The notes: generated by a model from the letters alone, not told the origin. 64,000 bases of DNA from Athalassotoga saccharophila (GCF_009936215.1 NZ_AP019551.1:1822708-1886707); one strand, 5' to 3'. Positions 33,107-43,246 are shown, counted from the stretch's first letter. Program-made: numbers and translations.

Positions 33107-35009
33107 AAGCAATTACGACGCGAGTAGCATAAAAGTGCTTCATGGACTTGAGGCCGTAAGAAAAAGGCCGGGAATGTACATAGGATCTACCGGATCGGCC
33201 GGTCTTCATCATTTGGTAAGCGAGATCGTTGACAACAGCATTGACGAGGTAATGGGAGGCTTTTGCGATTGGATAAGGGTAGAGATAGCGCCGGGCAATA
33301 TCGTAACTGTCGAAGATAATGGACGCGGCATTCCCGTTGATGAACATCCCGAAGAGCACAAGAGCGCACTTGAAGTTGTCATGACCGATTTGCATGCCGG
33401 CGCCAAATTTTCAAACACCATTTACAAGACAAGTGGAGGCCTTCATGGAGTCGGGGCAAGCGTTGTTAATGCTTTGAGTGAATGGATGGAAGTTTTCGTC
33501 AAGAGAAATAACCACATTTATCACCAAAGATACGAAAGAGGCGTGCCTGTTACGCCCGTCGAAATAGTCGGTGATGCGGATCAGACTGGTACCAAAACGG
33601 TCTTCAAACCTGACAGTGATATTTTTCACACCACAGAATTTGACTCAAAGATAATAGAAAACAGATTAATGGAACTTGCCTTCCTTAACAAAAATGTGAC
33701 GATAGAGTTCATAGACGCAAGAGAAGAACCCAATTACAGAAAAGTCTTGCACTTTGAAGGCGGAATAAATGAGTATCTCGATTATCTTTCGCGCGGATCG
33801 AAGACTGTGATGGAAAAGCCGATCTATTTAACGGACAGATCGGGAGATTTAACCTTTGAACTATCCTTCAATTACACCGACAACTACGATGAGACGATAG
33901 AAGCATTCGTGAACAACATAAACACAATCGAGGGCGGAACGCATGTGAATGCGTTGCATACTGCGTTCACCAAAGTCTTCAACGATTTAGCAAGAAAGAT
34001 CGGTATTTTGAAGAAAAACGACGATAATTTCAAAAGCAGCGATATAAGAGAAGGGCTTGTCTGCGTTTTGAGTGTGAAGGTGCCAGAGCCGCAATTTGAA
34101 GGCCAGACAAAGGCAAAACTCGGAAATGAAGATGTCGGATCGGCCCTTAACTCAATGATTCAGGAAAGACTTGCAGAGGTGCTCGAGATTGACCAGAAGA
34201 ATTTGAAAAAGATTTTGGATAGAGTCATGCAGGCCGCAGAGGCAAGGATTGCCTCAAGAAAGGCGAGAGAACTTGTAAGACGTAAAAACGCGCTTGATAA
34301 TACCTCTTTGCCGGGAAAACTCGCAGACTGTACGCTTAGCGGTACCGAGAATTCCGAACTCTTCATAGTCGAGGGTGATTCGGCAGGCGGTTCCGCAAAG
34401 CAGGGAAGGGACAGAAATATACAGGCCATTCTGCCGATAAGGGGAAAGATTTTGAATGTTGAAAAGGCCGGAATGGAAAAACTCCTTAAAAATGAACAGG
34501 TAAACGATATAATAGTGGCATTAGGTACAAATATAGGAGAAGACTTTGACATTTCAAAGTTGAGGTACGACAGAATAATAATAATGACAGATGCCGATGT
34601 CGATGGTGCGCACATAAGGACGTTGCTTTTGACTTTGTTTTACAGGTACATGAGACCTCTCATAGAAAATGGAAAGATTTACGCCGCGATGCCACCACTT
34701 TACAGGGTAAGTTATGGAAATAACCATGTCTACGTCTATACAGACGAAGAATTGAAGAGTGTTGTCGAAAAGATAAAGCAAGAACACAAAAACTACGAAA
34801 TACAGAGGTACAAAGGTCTTGGAGAGATGAATCCCGAGCAGTTATGGGAAACGACAATGGATCCACAAAGAAGGAGGATAATGAAGATAGAATTAGAGGA
34901 TGCCGAATACGCAAATGATATTTTTCAGATTCTCATGGGTAACGATGTCGAAAGCAGAAGAGAGTTCATCTCGAGGCATGCTTCTACAGTTACGAACTTA
35001 GACATATGA
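33090..35009 (+). CDS. gyrB: DNA gyrase subunit B
   Basis: About 639 residues. GHKL ATPase motifs EIVDNSIDEVMGGF, VEDNGRGIPV and GGLHGVGASVVNALS, then the transducer domain, then TOPRIM (VEGDSAGGSAKQGRDR and DADVDGAHI) and a C-terminal GyrA-contact region (RYKGLGEMNPEQLWETTMDP). The start is one of three in-frame GTG codons (33081, 33090, 33096). 33090 is preferred because AGAGGTGG ends 5 bases before it. It overlaps DUF721 and the ftsQ-like gene. Confidence 0.96.
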   Translation: MEVQNESNYDASSIKVLHGLEAVRKRPGMYIGSTGSAGLHHLVSEIVDNSIDEVMGGFCDWIRVEIAPGNIVTVEDNGRGIPVDEHPEEHKSALEVVMTDLHAGAKFSNTIYKTSGGLHGVGASVVNALSEWMEVFVKRNNHIYHQRYERGVPVTPVEIVGDADQTGTKTVFKPDSDIFHTTEFDSKIIENRLMELAFLNKNVTIEFIDAREEPNYRKVLHFEGGINEYLDYLSRGSKTVMEKPIYLTDRSGDLTFELSFNYTDNYDETIEAFVNNINTIEGGTHVNALHTAFTKVFNDLARKIGILKKNDDNFKSSDIREGLVCVLSVKVPEPQFEGQTKAKLGNEDVGSALNSMIQERLAEVLEIDQKNLKKILDRVMQAAEARIASRKARELVRRKNALDNTSLPGKLADCTLSGTENSELFIVEGDSAGGSAKQGRDRNIQAILPIRGKILNVEKAGMEKLLKNEQVNDIIVALGTNIGEDFDISKLRYDRIIIMTDADVDGAHIRTLLLTLFYRYMRPLIENGKIYAAMPPLYRVSYGNNHVYVYTDEELKSVVEKIKQEHKNYEIQRYKGLGEMNPEQLWETTMDPQRRRIMKIELEDAEYANDIFQILMGNDVESRREFISRHASTVTNLDI

Positions 35010-35701
35010 GCGATCAGTTTGCCATAAGGGCGAATTTTGTGCTTTTTCTTTTCGGGATAGTCTTACTCGTCTACATAATAAAGATCATTCCATCGATAAA
35101 TTTCGATCCCGTTATTTACGATTTGAAGATCTCCGGAAATGAATATCTAAATTCTACATATCTCAAAAATATGGCGATGCCGGTCGGAGGGGTGAAATTT
35201 TCAAAACTCGTCATCCCTTCCGATCTTTTCATAAAATCGGCACACTTTGAATACCTCGGAAATCACGTGGCCGAATTAATCGTTAACGAAAGAAAACCTG
35301 CCTTTATTTCCTCGACCTCGATGGGATATTTTCTCACATCTTCCGATGGTGTCTTTTTGATGCCAATTTCAAAGGATGAAATTTACAAATTCATAGGCCT
35401 GCCTATATTCTTTGGAATAGAATCCTTTAATTTTGACAGAGACGGAATTATAAATCCAGTGCTTTTGAATGAAGTTAAGACTATATTTTCCTACCCGGAC
35501 TGGTTTAAAAAGTTGATCCTCGAGGTAGATTTAAAGACAAACACCATCTACTTCACAAAGGGCATATCGATAAGATTTAAAGACTTTAACCTCAACGAAG
35601 GAGAGGAAAAGGTCATTCTCTCGATAATTTCTTCGGCCCCCATAGGCACAAGGTATTTACTCGTAGACAACAACTTCATCTCACTTTCATCGGCCTTTTA
35701 A
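35006..35701 (+). CDS. FtsQ/DivIB-like single-pass membrane protein
   Basis: 231 residues. One N-terminal helix (NFVLFLFGIVLLVYIIKII) is followed by a POTRA-like stretch (YDLKISGNEYLNSTYLKN) and a beta domain with NERKPAFISSTSMGYFLTSSDGVFLMP, which resembles the FtsQ pattern ERkP-a...D-G-vf. FtsQ bridges early and late division proteins. The match is by shape and by gene order after gyrB; sequence identity is low. The start overlaps the gyrB stop by four bases. Confidence 0.6.
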   Translation: MSDQFAIRANFVLFLFGIVLLVYIIKIIPSINFDPVIYDLKISGNEYLNSTYLKNMAMPVGGVKFSKLVIPSDLFIKSAHFEYLGNHVAELIVNERKPAFISSTSMGYFLTSSDGVFLMPISKDEIYKFIGLPIFFGIESFNFDRDGIINPVLLNEVKTIFSYPDWFKKLILEVDLKTNTIYFTKGISIRFKDFNLNEGEEKVILSIISSAPIGTRYLLVDNNFISLSSAF

Positions 35702-35830
35702 CGTCATATATTTCTTTATTAGACAAGAGTTTGACCTTTTTTAACCGATCTGATCTTATTTCATGGAATGTTAACTTCCATCTTTTCAAACTCTTCATCT
35801 TATTGTGAGGAGAGTCTAAACTCACAAAGA

Positions 35831-35836
35831 TATAAT
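35831..35836 (+). promoter_or_regulatory. -10 element before ruvC (leaderless candidate)
   Basis: TATAAT ends 8 bases before ATG 35845, with only TCCC-TTG between and no Shine-Dalgarno. A -35 box is not clear. The upstream stretch 35702-35830 shows no gene. Confidence 0.5.
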
Positions 35837-35844
35837 ATCCCTTG

Positions 35845-36327
35845 ATGAGAGATAAGAAAATCCTTGGAATAGATCCGGGCTTTGGAATAATAGGATATGG
35901 CCTTATAGAAGTTCAAAATAAGACTGAGTCATTCGTCGACTGTGGTGTTATAAAGACAGATCCAAAGAGGCCGCTGTCTGAGAGGCTTCTTGAGATATAC
36001 GAAGGGATTTGTCATCTTATAGATTCTTTAAAGCCAGACGAGGTTGCCATAGAGGAACTTTATTTCTTCAGAAATGTAACTACGGCTATCTTCGTTGGAG
36101 AGGCAAGAGGGGTTATAATTTTAGCCTTTGAACAGAAAAAGATTCCCATATACGAGTACACTCCCATGGAGGTAAAGATGGCCGTTACCGGCTATGGGAA
36201 GGCTACCAAAAGACAGGTTCAGGAAATGGTAAGAATAATGATGAAGATGGAGAATATCCCGCGACCGGACGACGCCGCAGACGCTTTGGCGATAGCGTTG
36301 TGCCATGCACATCAAATAAGGTTATAG
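35845..36327 (+). CDS. ruvC: Holliday junction resolvase RuvC
   Basis: 160 residues. The RNase H-like fold carries the four acidic catalytic residues: Asp in ILGIDPGFGIIGYG, Glu in AIEELYF, and the two Asp in DDAADALAIALCHAH. It cuts Holliday junctions symmetrically as a dimer. Start at ATG 35845 rather than the TTG one codon earlier. The 3' end lies next to the polC ribosome binding site. Confidence 0.95.
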   Translation: MRDKKILGIDPGFGIIGYGLIEVQNKTESFVDCGVIKTDPKRPLSERLLEIYEGICHLIDSLKPDEVAIEELYFFRNVTTAIFVGEARGVIILAFEQKKIPIYEYTPMEVKMAVTGYGKATKRQVQEMVRIMMKMENIPRPDDAADALAIALCHAHQIRL

Positions 36328-36338
36328 AAGGTGGTAAT

Positions 36339-39300
36339 GTGAATTACAAATTGTCGGACTTCGATCAGAATCATTTCTTTGAAGAATTTGGCATTCCTCA
36401 CCAGTCTTTCAAAATAGAGGACATAAAGATAACAGATTCCAAAATCGAATTTGTCGTTGATAAAATCCCTCAGGATTTTTCCCAGAACTTTTTGTTAAAA
36501 AACTTCTTCGGCGTACAGGTCGATTTCAAATCTTTCGATCCGTCCGAAAAATTAAAAGTACTTTCCGAAAAACTCAAGTCAGAAATTCCTCTTCTCGACG
36601 GAGTGCTCGATAAAGTTGAATTGAATGGCGAAAAAATAAGGATAGAAGTCTCAAATGACTTTGTCAAGGAAAGGATCAGCGTTAACGGATCAAAGCACAA
36701 AATAGATCAGATAGTTTACGAGTTGTTTCCCGAAAAGTCCATAGAGATCACGGCATCCGTCCCAAAAGTTGAAGAGATCCCCATTCCAGAGGTAGATACA
36801 GAAAAGAAAAGTGAAAAGAAAAGAAAAGAAAGCACAGCCGGTGGCCCGATCTCAAAAATTTCGGAACTCAAACCCGGCCAGTCATGCTGGATAAGCGGGA
36901 AAACCTTTTCATTCGATTACAGAAATGGGAAAAGCCCGGTTATCTCCTTTGGCATCTTCGATGGAACCTCCGCAATATCATGCAAAGCCTTCGGAGAAAT
37001 CGCATCGGAATTCGAAGAAGGGGTACCGGAATTCTGCGTGATCTACGGAAAGGTCCAAGAAGACAAATTCACCAATGAACCCGTAATAATGGTTAAATCG
37101 ATAGAGAAGGCAGATCCAAAGACAAGAATGGATCTCGCTCCCGTCAAAAGGGTTGAATTGCACCTTCACACCACGATGTCCGCAATGGATGGAATAGTCG
37201 ATCCGAAAGAACTCTTCGAATTGTTGAAAAAATGGGGCCATGATGCCGTGGCAGTAACCGATCATGGAGTTGTCCAAGCCTTTCCAGAGTTTGAAAAGAT
37301 GGGAGAAAAGTACGGGATAAAGCCGATATACGGAATGGAGGCATATCTGGTAGATGATTCGAGCAAAATATTCAGAAATGGAAAATCAAAAGAAAAGATA
37401 GAAGATAAAAGGTACGTCGTGATAGACTTTGAAACGACGGGATTGAATGCGGTCGAGGATGAAATAATAGAAATAGGGGCCGTAAAAATAGAAAAGATGC
37501 AGATAGTAGCGCAATTTTCCTCACTTGTAAAGCCGAAAAAGGCAGTCTCACAAAAATCAAAAGAGATAACCGGCATCTCTTCGGAAATGTTAGAGAATGC
37601 TCCATCGGCCGAAGAGATAATGCCTAAATTCTTTGAATTCATAGAAGATTCGATATTAGTTGCACACAACGCCGATTTCGATTACAGATTTTTAAGAGAA
37701 AATGCAAAAAATCTCGGCAGAGACGTAAACATCCCTTACATAGACACGCTTCAGATGTCAAAATCTTTGATATCCCTTTCCTCCTACGGTCTTGAGAAAG
37801 TTGTCAAAGCACTTTCACTTGAGGACTTCAATCATCACAGGGCACTCGATGACGCGTCTATAACGGCAAAGGTATTCATCAAACTTGTCGAGATGGCCGA
37901 GCACAAAGGCGTCCAGACTCTCGACAAATTGAACAGCCTTTCCAAAAATGTGAATGTCGGAAACCTCAGGCCATACCATCTGACTATTCTCGTCAAAAAT
38001 AGAACAGGCCTTGTCAACCTATACAAAATGGTAAGTAAATCCCACATAGATTATTTCAAATCCAAGCCGAGAATACCAAGATCCCTTCTTGAAAAGCACA
38101 GAGAAGGATTATTGATAGGTTCTGCGTGTACATCGGGAGAACTTGCGCAGAATTATTTTGGCGGCGCAAGTGATGACGAACTCATCCAAATGGTATCATT
38201 TTATGACTTTCTCGAAATTATGCCTCTCGATGTTTTAAGTGACGAGGCAAAGGATAGAGAAATAAGCAGGGATTTGCTCAAAAACTTCTATTTGAAGATC
38301 TACACCCTCGGTAAGGCACTCTCTGTGCCCGTTGTGATGACCGGCGATGTCCATTTTTTAAATCCAGAAGACGCAAAGGTCAGATCCATACTTATGGGAG
38401 CCCAAGATTACAAAGATTTTGAAAAACAGCCGGCCCTTTACCTTCGCACAACAGAGGAGATGTTAGAAGCAGGGCGCGAGATATTCGGCGATTTTGAAAA
38501 TGTCTCCGAAATATGCAAAGAGATAGTGATAGACAACACAAGAAAGATAGCAGATCAGATAGAAAAGATCCAGATAGTGGACAAGGTACTTCACACGCCA
38601 AAAATAGAAAATGCCGAAAACATAATAAGAGAAGAGGCATACGCGAACGCAAAGAAAAAGTACGGAGATCCGCTTCCGCCAGAGGTCGATCAGAGATTGG
38701 AAAGGGAATTGAAATCAATAATAGACAATGGATATGCCGTGCTTTATCTTATCGCCAAAAAACTCGTCGAAAAATCGAGAGAGGATGGCTACGTTGTCGG
38801 ATCGAGAGGATCGGTCGGATCATCGCTTGTCGCCACCATGTTAGGCATAACGGAGGTAAATCCACTTCCTCCCCATTATTACTGCCCGGAATGCCACCAT
38901 TTCGAATTCGACGACTCGAAGGAGTCCGGATACGATCTTCCACCGAAAAAATGCCCGGTGTGCGGAAAGCAGATGATCTCCGACGGTCAAAATATACCCT
39001 TTGAAACCTTCATGGGCTTTAAAGGGGACAAGGTGCCGGACATAGATCTTAACTTTTCCGGAGATTACCAGTCTGTGGCACATAAATTCATAGAAGAACT
39101 CTTTGGTCACGATCACGTCTTTAGAGCCGGCACTATTTCTACAATAGCAGAGAGGACGGCGTACGGATTTGTCAAAGGGTATCTCGAAAAAACCGGAGAA
39201 CGTATGAACAAAGTTGAGATGGATTATTATGCCTCCCGTCTTACCGGTGTCAAAAGGACAACTGGCCAGCATCCGGGCGGACTTATGATAGTGCCAAAAG

Positions 39301-40454
39301 AACTCGATATCCACCAGTTTACAGCGGTTCAAAGGCCTGCAAATGACACGACAAGCGATGTCATAACTACCCATTTCGATTACCAGTCCATCCACGACAC
39401 GCTTGTAAAACTCGATATCCTCGGCCACGATGATCCTACAACCATGAAAATGCTCAAAGAACTCACGGGAATTGACCCCATGACGATTCCAATGAATGAT
39501 CCCGAAACAATGATGATCTTCTCCTCTCTAAAGCCTTTAAAACTTTCGCCTGATGAACTTGGAACGCAGGTTGGAACAAATGGAATACCCGAATTCGGAA
39601 CGCAGTTCGTAAAGCAAATGTTAGTCGAGACAAAGCCAAAAAATTTTGGAGATCTTATAAGAATTTCTGGCCTCTCGCACGGAACAGATGTCTGGGCCAA
39701 CAATGCCCAGAGCGTTATAAAATCCAAAAAAGCGACGTTGGAAACCGTTATAGCCTGTCGTGATGACATAATGATCTACTCGATAAAAAAGGGAATAGAG
39801 AATTCCATAGCCTTCAACATAATGGAAAAGGTTAGAAAGGGAAAGGGTCTAAAAGAAGAGGACATAAAGATCATGAAGGCCCATGAGATACCCGACTGGT
39901 ACATAGAGTCATGCCAAAAAATAAGGTATCTTTTCCCGAAGGCACACGCGGCCGCTTATGTAAGCATGGCATTCAGAATAGCATACTTTAAAGTTCACTA
40001 TCCTCTCGCTTTTTACGCAACTTATTTCACGATAAAAGGAGACGAATTCGATGTGAGAATAGCGTACGAGGGCCTCGAGTTCATAAACAGAGAACTTAAA
40101 AAAATTCAAAATGAAGGAATTGACAACGTTAAAGACAAAGCACGAGAAAGCGTACTTGAGGTCGCAAAGGAAATGATTCTGAGGGGATACAAATTCATCG
40201 GAGTTGACATATTCAAATCGTCCGCAAAAAAATTTGAAATAGAAAATGATGCCTTAAGGGTGCCTTTAAACAAAGTGCCCGGCCTTGGAGACAAGGTCGC
40301 ATCATCAATAGAAGAAGAAAGAAAATTAAAACCATTCACATCGATAGAAGATCTGAGGACAAGGACCATCCTAAACAAAAATCACATCCAGATGCTAAAA
40401 GAGATGGGGGCATTAAGAAGCCTTCCGGAAAAAGATCAAATAACGCTGATATGA
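36339..40454 (+). CDS. polC: DNA polymerase III alpha subunit, PolC type
   Basis: 1371 residues from GTG 36339, which has GAAGGTGG upstream. Order: a poorly conserved N-terminal domain, OB fold (about 165-260), PHP (VELHLHTTMSAMDG near 270), an inserted DEDD exonuclease (VVIDFETTGL, LVAHNADFDYRFL, HRALDDASITAKVF, about 358-530), the rest of PHP, then the polymerase with Zn finger CPECHHF...CPVCG (near 848) and catalytic PDIDLNFSGDYQ (near 898), and a helix-hairpin-helix near the C-terminus (VPGLGDKVASSI). It is the replicative polymerase with built-in proofreading. An intrinsic terminator follows. Confidence 0.96.
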   Translation: MNYKLSDFDQNHFFEEFGIPHQSFKIEDIKITDSKIEFVVDKIPQDFSQNFLLKNFFGVQVDFKSFDPSEKLKVLSEKLKSEIPLLDGVLDKVELNGEKIRIEVSNDFVKERISVNGSKHKIDQIVYELFPEKSIEITASVPKVEEIPIPEVDTEKKSEKKRKESTAGGPISKISELKPGQSCWISGKTFSFDYRNGKSPVISFGIFDGTSAISCKAFGEIASEFEEGVPEFCVIYGKVQEDKFTNEPVIMVKSIEKADPKTRMDLAPVKRVELHLHTTMSAMDGIVDPKELFELLKKWGHDAVAVTDHGVVQAFPEFEKMGEKYGIKPIYGMEAYLVDDSSKIFRNGKSKEKIEDKRYVVIDFETTGLNAVEDEIIEIGAVKIEKMQIVAQFSSLVKPKKAVSQKSKEITGISSEMLENAPSAEEIMPKFFEFIEDSILVAHNADFDYRFLRENAKNLGRDVNIPYIDTLQMSKSLISLSSYGLEKVVKALSLEDFNHHRALDDASITAKVFIKLVEMAEHKGVQTLDKLNSLSKNVNVGNLRPYHLTILVKNRTGLVNLYKMVSKSHIDYFKSKPRIPRSLLEKHREGLLIGSACTSGELAQNYFGGASDDELIQMVSFYDFLEIMPLDVLSDEAKDREISRDLLKNFYLKIYTLGKALSVPVVMTGDVHFLNPEDAKVRSILMGAQDYKDFEKQPALYLRTTEEMLEAGREIFGDFENVSEICKEIVIDNTRKIADQIEKIQIVDKVLHTPKIENAENIIREEAYANAKKKYGDPLPPEVDQRLERELKSIIDNGYAVLYLIAKKLVEKSREDGYVVGSRGSVGSSLVATMLGITEVNPLPPHYYCPECHHFEFDDSKESGYDLPPKKCPVCGKQMISDGQNIPFETFMGFKGDKVPDIDLNFSGDYQSVAHKFIEELFGHDHVFRAGTISTIAERTAYGFVKGYLEKTGERMNKVEMDYYASRLTGVKRTTGQHPGGLMIVPKELDIHQFTAVQRPANDTTSDVITTHFDYQSIHDTLVKLDILGHDDPTTMKMLKELTGIDPMTIPMNDPETMMIFSSLKPLKLSPDELGTQVGTNGIPEFGTQFVKQMLVETKPKNFGDLIRISGLSHGTDVWANNAQSVIKSKKATLETVIACRDDIMIYSIKKGIENSIAFNIMEKVRKGKGLKEEDIKIMKAHEIPDWYIESCQKIRYLFPKAHAAAYVSMAFRIAYFKVHYPLAFYATYFTIKGDEFDVRIAYEGLEFINRELKKIQNEGIDNVKDKARESVLEVAKEMILRGYKFIGVDIFKSSAKKFEIENDALRVPLNKVPGLGDKVASSIEEERKLKPFTSIEDLRTRTILNKNHIQMLKEMGALRSLPEKDQITLI

Positions 40455-40455
40455 T

Positions 40456-40483
40456 AAAAAGCCCGATTTTATCGGGCTTTTTT
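40456..40483. terminator. Bidirectional terminator after polC
   Basis: AAAAAGCCCGA / TCGGGCTTTTTT stem of 11 bp with a 5-base loop, between the convergent polC and secreted-protein genes. T tracts are present in both directions. Confidence 0.9.
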
Positions 40484-40488
40484 GTCAT

Positions 40489-40852
40489 TCAATAGCCGCA
40501 ATTTGGTATTATGGTAAATTGAAATGTAATCACGATTTTTCCCGGCGCGACCCACGATTCTATGCTTTTAGAAGCAAATATATCGAGTTCTCCTGAATAT
40601 TGATCTGAATCTTTTGGCTGTAATGTCAGTACATTCTCATCGTAATTATCGCTGTATTTGAGTATCATACCGTTTGGAAGACCTGGCGGATTTATTCCGG
40701 ATGTAAGACTGCCTCCATTAACACCTGTTGAAACGGTAACTGTTATTGTTGACATATTTGATTGGACAGCAAGTTTTGCAAGTAAGACCCTATCAGTATT
40801 ATAAGCATTTGTTAGAACATTCCCTGTTACACCAGAAAAAGAAGCATTGTAA
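40489..40852 (-). pseudogene. C-terminal half of a small secreted protein gene split by an IS element
   Basis: Codes for about 120 residues (from YNASFSGVTGN to FTIIPNCGY). It matches the C-terminal half of the intact paralogue at 49744: LAKLAVQSNMSTITVTV against LAELSVKSNMSTIGVTV, and a shared YSDNY and FTI-P-N ending. Its upstream part lies at 42697-43244 beyond the IS. Removing the IS and one 6-bp duplication rejoins the frame as ATATSYNASFSG, the exact family motif. Without its signal peptide this half should not be exported. Confidence 0.85.
40847..40852. repeat. Left target-site duplication (TTGTAA)
   Basis: TTGTAA directly precedes the IS left end and is repeated directly after the right end at 42697-42702. 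Confidence 0.88.
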
Positions 40853-42696
40853 CCCACTTTCCGCAGATAAAAAACAGTTTTTTGGATTTATTTGAAACTC
40901 ATGTTTTAAAATTGAAAGTGGGAAATGATTAGAGTCAGTAATAGCCAAAGAAGCATTTGCTGTAACCTTGACGCACATCACAAAGATTATACCACTATTT
41001 ACCGTTTCGGATAGAGTCCATTGATTTATGCCTTTCTGCTGCTATGATCTATTTGAAAAAGACAGCGGAGGTAGAAAAATGGAAATCACTACAAAGCAAC
41101 TTGATCACCATGGACTTGTGGCTGGGACATTTGATAAATTTGAAATGGGAGAGGTCATTGAAAAGAGAATACCGAAAGTCCGGAACTTCAATCTTTCAAC
41201 GTCTGCGATAATAAAAGCGATGATCATACTCGGGCTTGGTTTTGTTGACAGGAGATTGTACTTTGCAGGGAGTTATTTTGAGAACTGGGATGTTGAGAAA
41301 CTTTTAGGCGAAGGAACTAAACCGGAAGATCTTAACGATGACGCTCTCGGCAGAGTGCTTGACAAGATTTATGATTACGGTCCAACGGAATTATTTCAAG
41401 AGATAGCGGCGCACGCTTTGAACAAACTTGAAATGGATGTTCACCTCGTTCACACCGATACCACAAGCGTGAGTGTAAGCGGCAATTACGAGATGGAAGA
41501 CGGGACGAATGGTTTTAAGATCACCTTCGGTCATTCGAAAGATCACAGACAGGATTTGAAACAATTCGTGATAGGGATGGTTGTAAATCAGCATGGAATG
41601 CCGATGTTTGCCAAAACATACAACGGGAACGAATCGGATAAAGAGTCGATCAAAGAAATGGTCAAAGCAATCAGGAAGAACATTGACAAAGACAAGAAAG
41701 TCTATCATGTGGCAGACAGTGCTTTCTACACTGCGGAAAACATTAGCGAACTCAGAACAACATACTGGATAAGCCATGTGCCGTCTACGATAAAAGAGGC
41801 TGAAGAAATGCTAAATAAAGAAGTTGAATTTCGTCCGACCAAAATTGAAGGATATGAAGTGTATTCCGAAATAAGCAATTACGGCGGGATAAAACAAAAA
41901 TGGATAATGGTGAATTCGAAATATCTTAAAGAACAGGAACTGAAAACATTTGACAGGCATTTGAAAAAAAGCAAGACAGAAGCGGAAAAGTCATTGAAAA
42001 AGACTGTGACGAAAGAACGGTATTTTTGTTCTGAAGACGGAATAAACAAGTCCAGACAATGGATGGAAGCTCATCCTCTTTTCAAATACGACAAGTTTGA
42101 GATAAAGAGCGTAAGAGTCAGAACTGACGGGAAAAGAGGAAGGCCTAAAGATGGGGATCCGACGATAGAAATGTATGAAATAGATGCTGAGATAGGTCTG
42201 AATGAAGAAGCGGTTGAAAAGGCCAAAGCAAAACTCGGAAGATTCATACTTTCAACGAACGACATTGAACTTGAAGATGAAAAAGTGCTCGAATATTACA
42301 AAAACCAGACAACGGTCGAAAGAGGATTCAGGTTTTTGAAAGACAAAAGTTTCGGAGTAAGCGATGTGTATCTGAAAAAGCCCGGACGGATTCAGGCACT
42401 TGTGATGATAATGGTATTGACGTTATTGGTGTACTCGCTTTCGGAATGGGAAATAAGGCGCACATTGAAAGAGACAGGGCAAACATTTCCGAATCAGTTG
42501 AAAAAGCCGACAAACAGGCCGACATTCAGGTGGATATGTCAGAACTTCATGAACATAACCGTTGTAAATGTGGTTACAGATGGGCAAACAACCACACAGA
42601 TAGCGAATTTAAAAGATTTGCAGATCAAAGTGATAAGACTTTTGGGAGTTGAATATGAAAAATATTATTTCTGATCAAAGATGTGCGAAATGTGGG
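40853..42696 (+). mobile_element. IS1634/IS4-type insertion sequence, 1844 bp
   Basis: The element runs from CCCACTTTCCGCAGAT at the left to the inverted counterpart of CCCACATTTCGCACAT at the right; 13 of these 16 positions agree. It carries one transposase gene and is flanked by a 6-bp direct repeat TTGTAA. About 226 bases of non-coding DNA precede the transposase. The perfect duplication and intact transposase point to a recent insertion. Confidence 0.9.
41079..42674 (+). CDS. IS1634/IS4-type DDE transposase
   Basis: 531 residues from ATG 41079, which has GCGGAGG upstream. Acidic catalytic residues are seen as VHTDTTSVSV (near 127), VADSAFYT and YKNQTTVERGFRFLKD, the Y-x2-R/RxE-x6-K-like signature of IS4-related transposases. 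The RGRPKDGDP region before it is a typical spacer insertion of IS1634-like proteins. Full length with no frameshift, so it may be active. Confidence 0.87.
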   Translation: MEITTKQLDHHGLVAGTFDKFEMGEVIEKRIPKVRNFNLSTSAIIKAMIILGLGFVDRRLYFAGSYFENWDVEKLLGEGTKPEDLNDDALGRVLDKIYDYGPTELFQEIAAHALNKLEMDVHLVHTDTTSVSVSGNYEMEDGTNGFKITFGHSKDHRQDLKQFVIGMVVNQHGMPMFAKTYNGNESDKESIKEMVKAIRKNIDKDKKVYHVADSAFYTAENISELRTTYWISHVPSTIKEAEEMLNKEVEFRPTKIEGYEVYSEISNYGGIKQKWIMVNSKYLKEQELKTFDRHLKKSKTEAEKSLKKTVTKERYFCSEDGINKSRQWMEAHPLFKYDKFEIKSVRVRTDGKRGRPKDGDPTIEMYEIDAEIGLNEEAVEKAKAKLGRFILSTNDIELEDEKVLEYYKNQTTVERGFRFLKDKSFGVSDVYLKKPGRIQALVMIMVLTLLVYSLSEWEIRRTLKETGQTFPNQLKKPTNRPTFRWICQNFMNITVVNVVTDGQTTTQIANLKDLQIKVIRLLGVEYEKYYF

Positions 42697-42702
42697 TTGT
42701 AA
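42697..42702. repeat. Right target-site duplication (TTGTAA)
   Basis: Direct copy of the TTGTAA at 40847-40852, immediately after the GTGGG right end of the IS. Confidence 0.88.
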
Positions 42703-43244
42703 GATGTTGCGGTTGCTATATAGTTTTGATTTTTATATACGATTGTCAGATCTATAAAATATTTCCATACATTGGAGTCTTGTCCTGGATTTCCAGTTGC
42801 TAAAGTTATCACTTCATTGTAAGTTCCTGATGATGTTCCGACAGGTATATATATGGATATAAAAATGTTATTTGAAGTATTCGACGTGACTATTTTACTG
42901 ACAAAATTTTGACTGCTGGCCGTTGTCCACCAATTAAAATTACCGGGCAAAGCGTTATTAGGTAGTGTCAACTGAATCGTGGTCGTTCCAGATTTTGAAA
43001 TATTTACCGTTAAATAATAAGTACCCTTATCATGTATATTATTGTCTAAAACACTCACGCTTGATCCAAGATCCAAGAAATAATTCGTATTCGTAGAACC
43101 GAGTAATTGATTTTGCAAATTTTGACCAGGCGAATTGGAGTTGAAACTCTTTTGAATTTCTTCCTGTGCGTTAAGCCAGTTATCCCCAAAAGATAATATC
43201 GCCATAAGACTTATTAAGACCAAAAGTGCATATATTTTTCTCAA
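42697..43244 (-). pseudogene. N-terminal half of the IS-split secreted protein gene
   Basis: From TTG 43244 (GGGGTGG lies 6 bases upstream) a signal peptide RKIYALLVLISLMAILSFG leads into a beta-rich Ig-like module (GTYYLTVNISKSGTTTIQLTLP and IPVGTSSGTYNEVITLATGN), then YIATATSY, where the IS interrupts it. The remaining frame reads into the IS and stops after PHFAHL. This protein was the only family member with an extra N-terminal module of about 150 residues. The truncated product could still be exported. Confidence 0.82.
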
Positions 43245-43246
43245 AC

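Noticed and set aside
40799-40981. Minus-strand open frame across the IS left end
   Set aside because: It crosses the IS boundary and has no signal or family match; the real frame of the interrupted gene is the neighbouring one that matches its paralogues.
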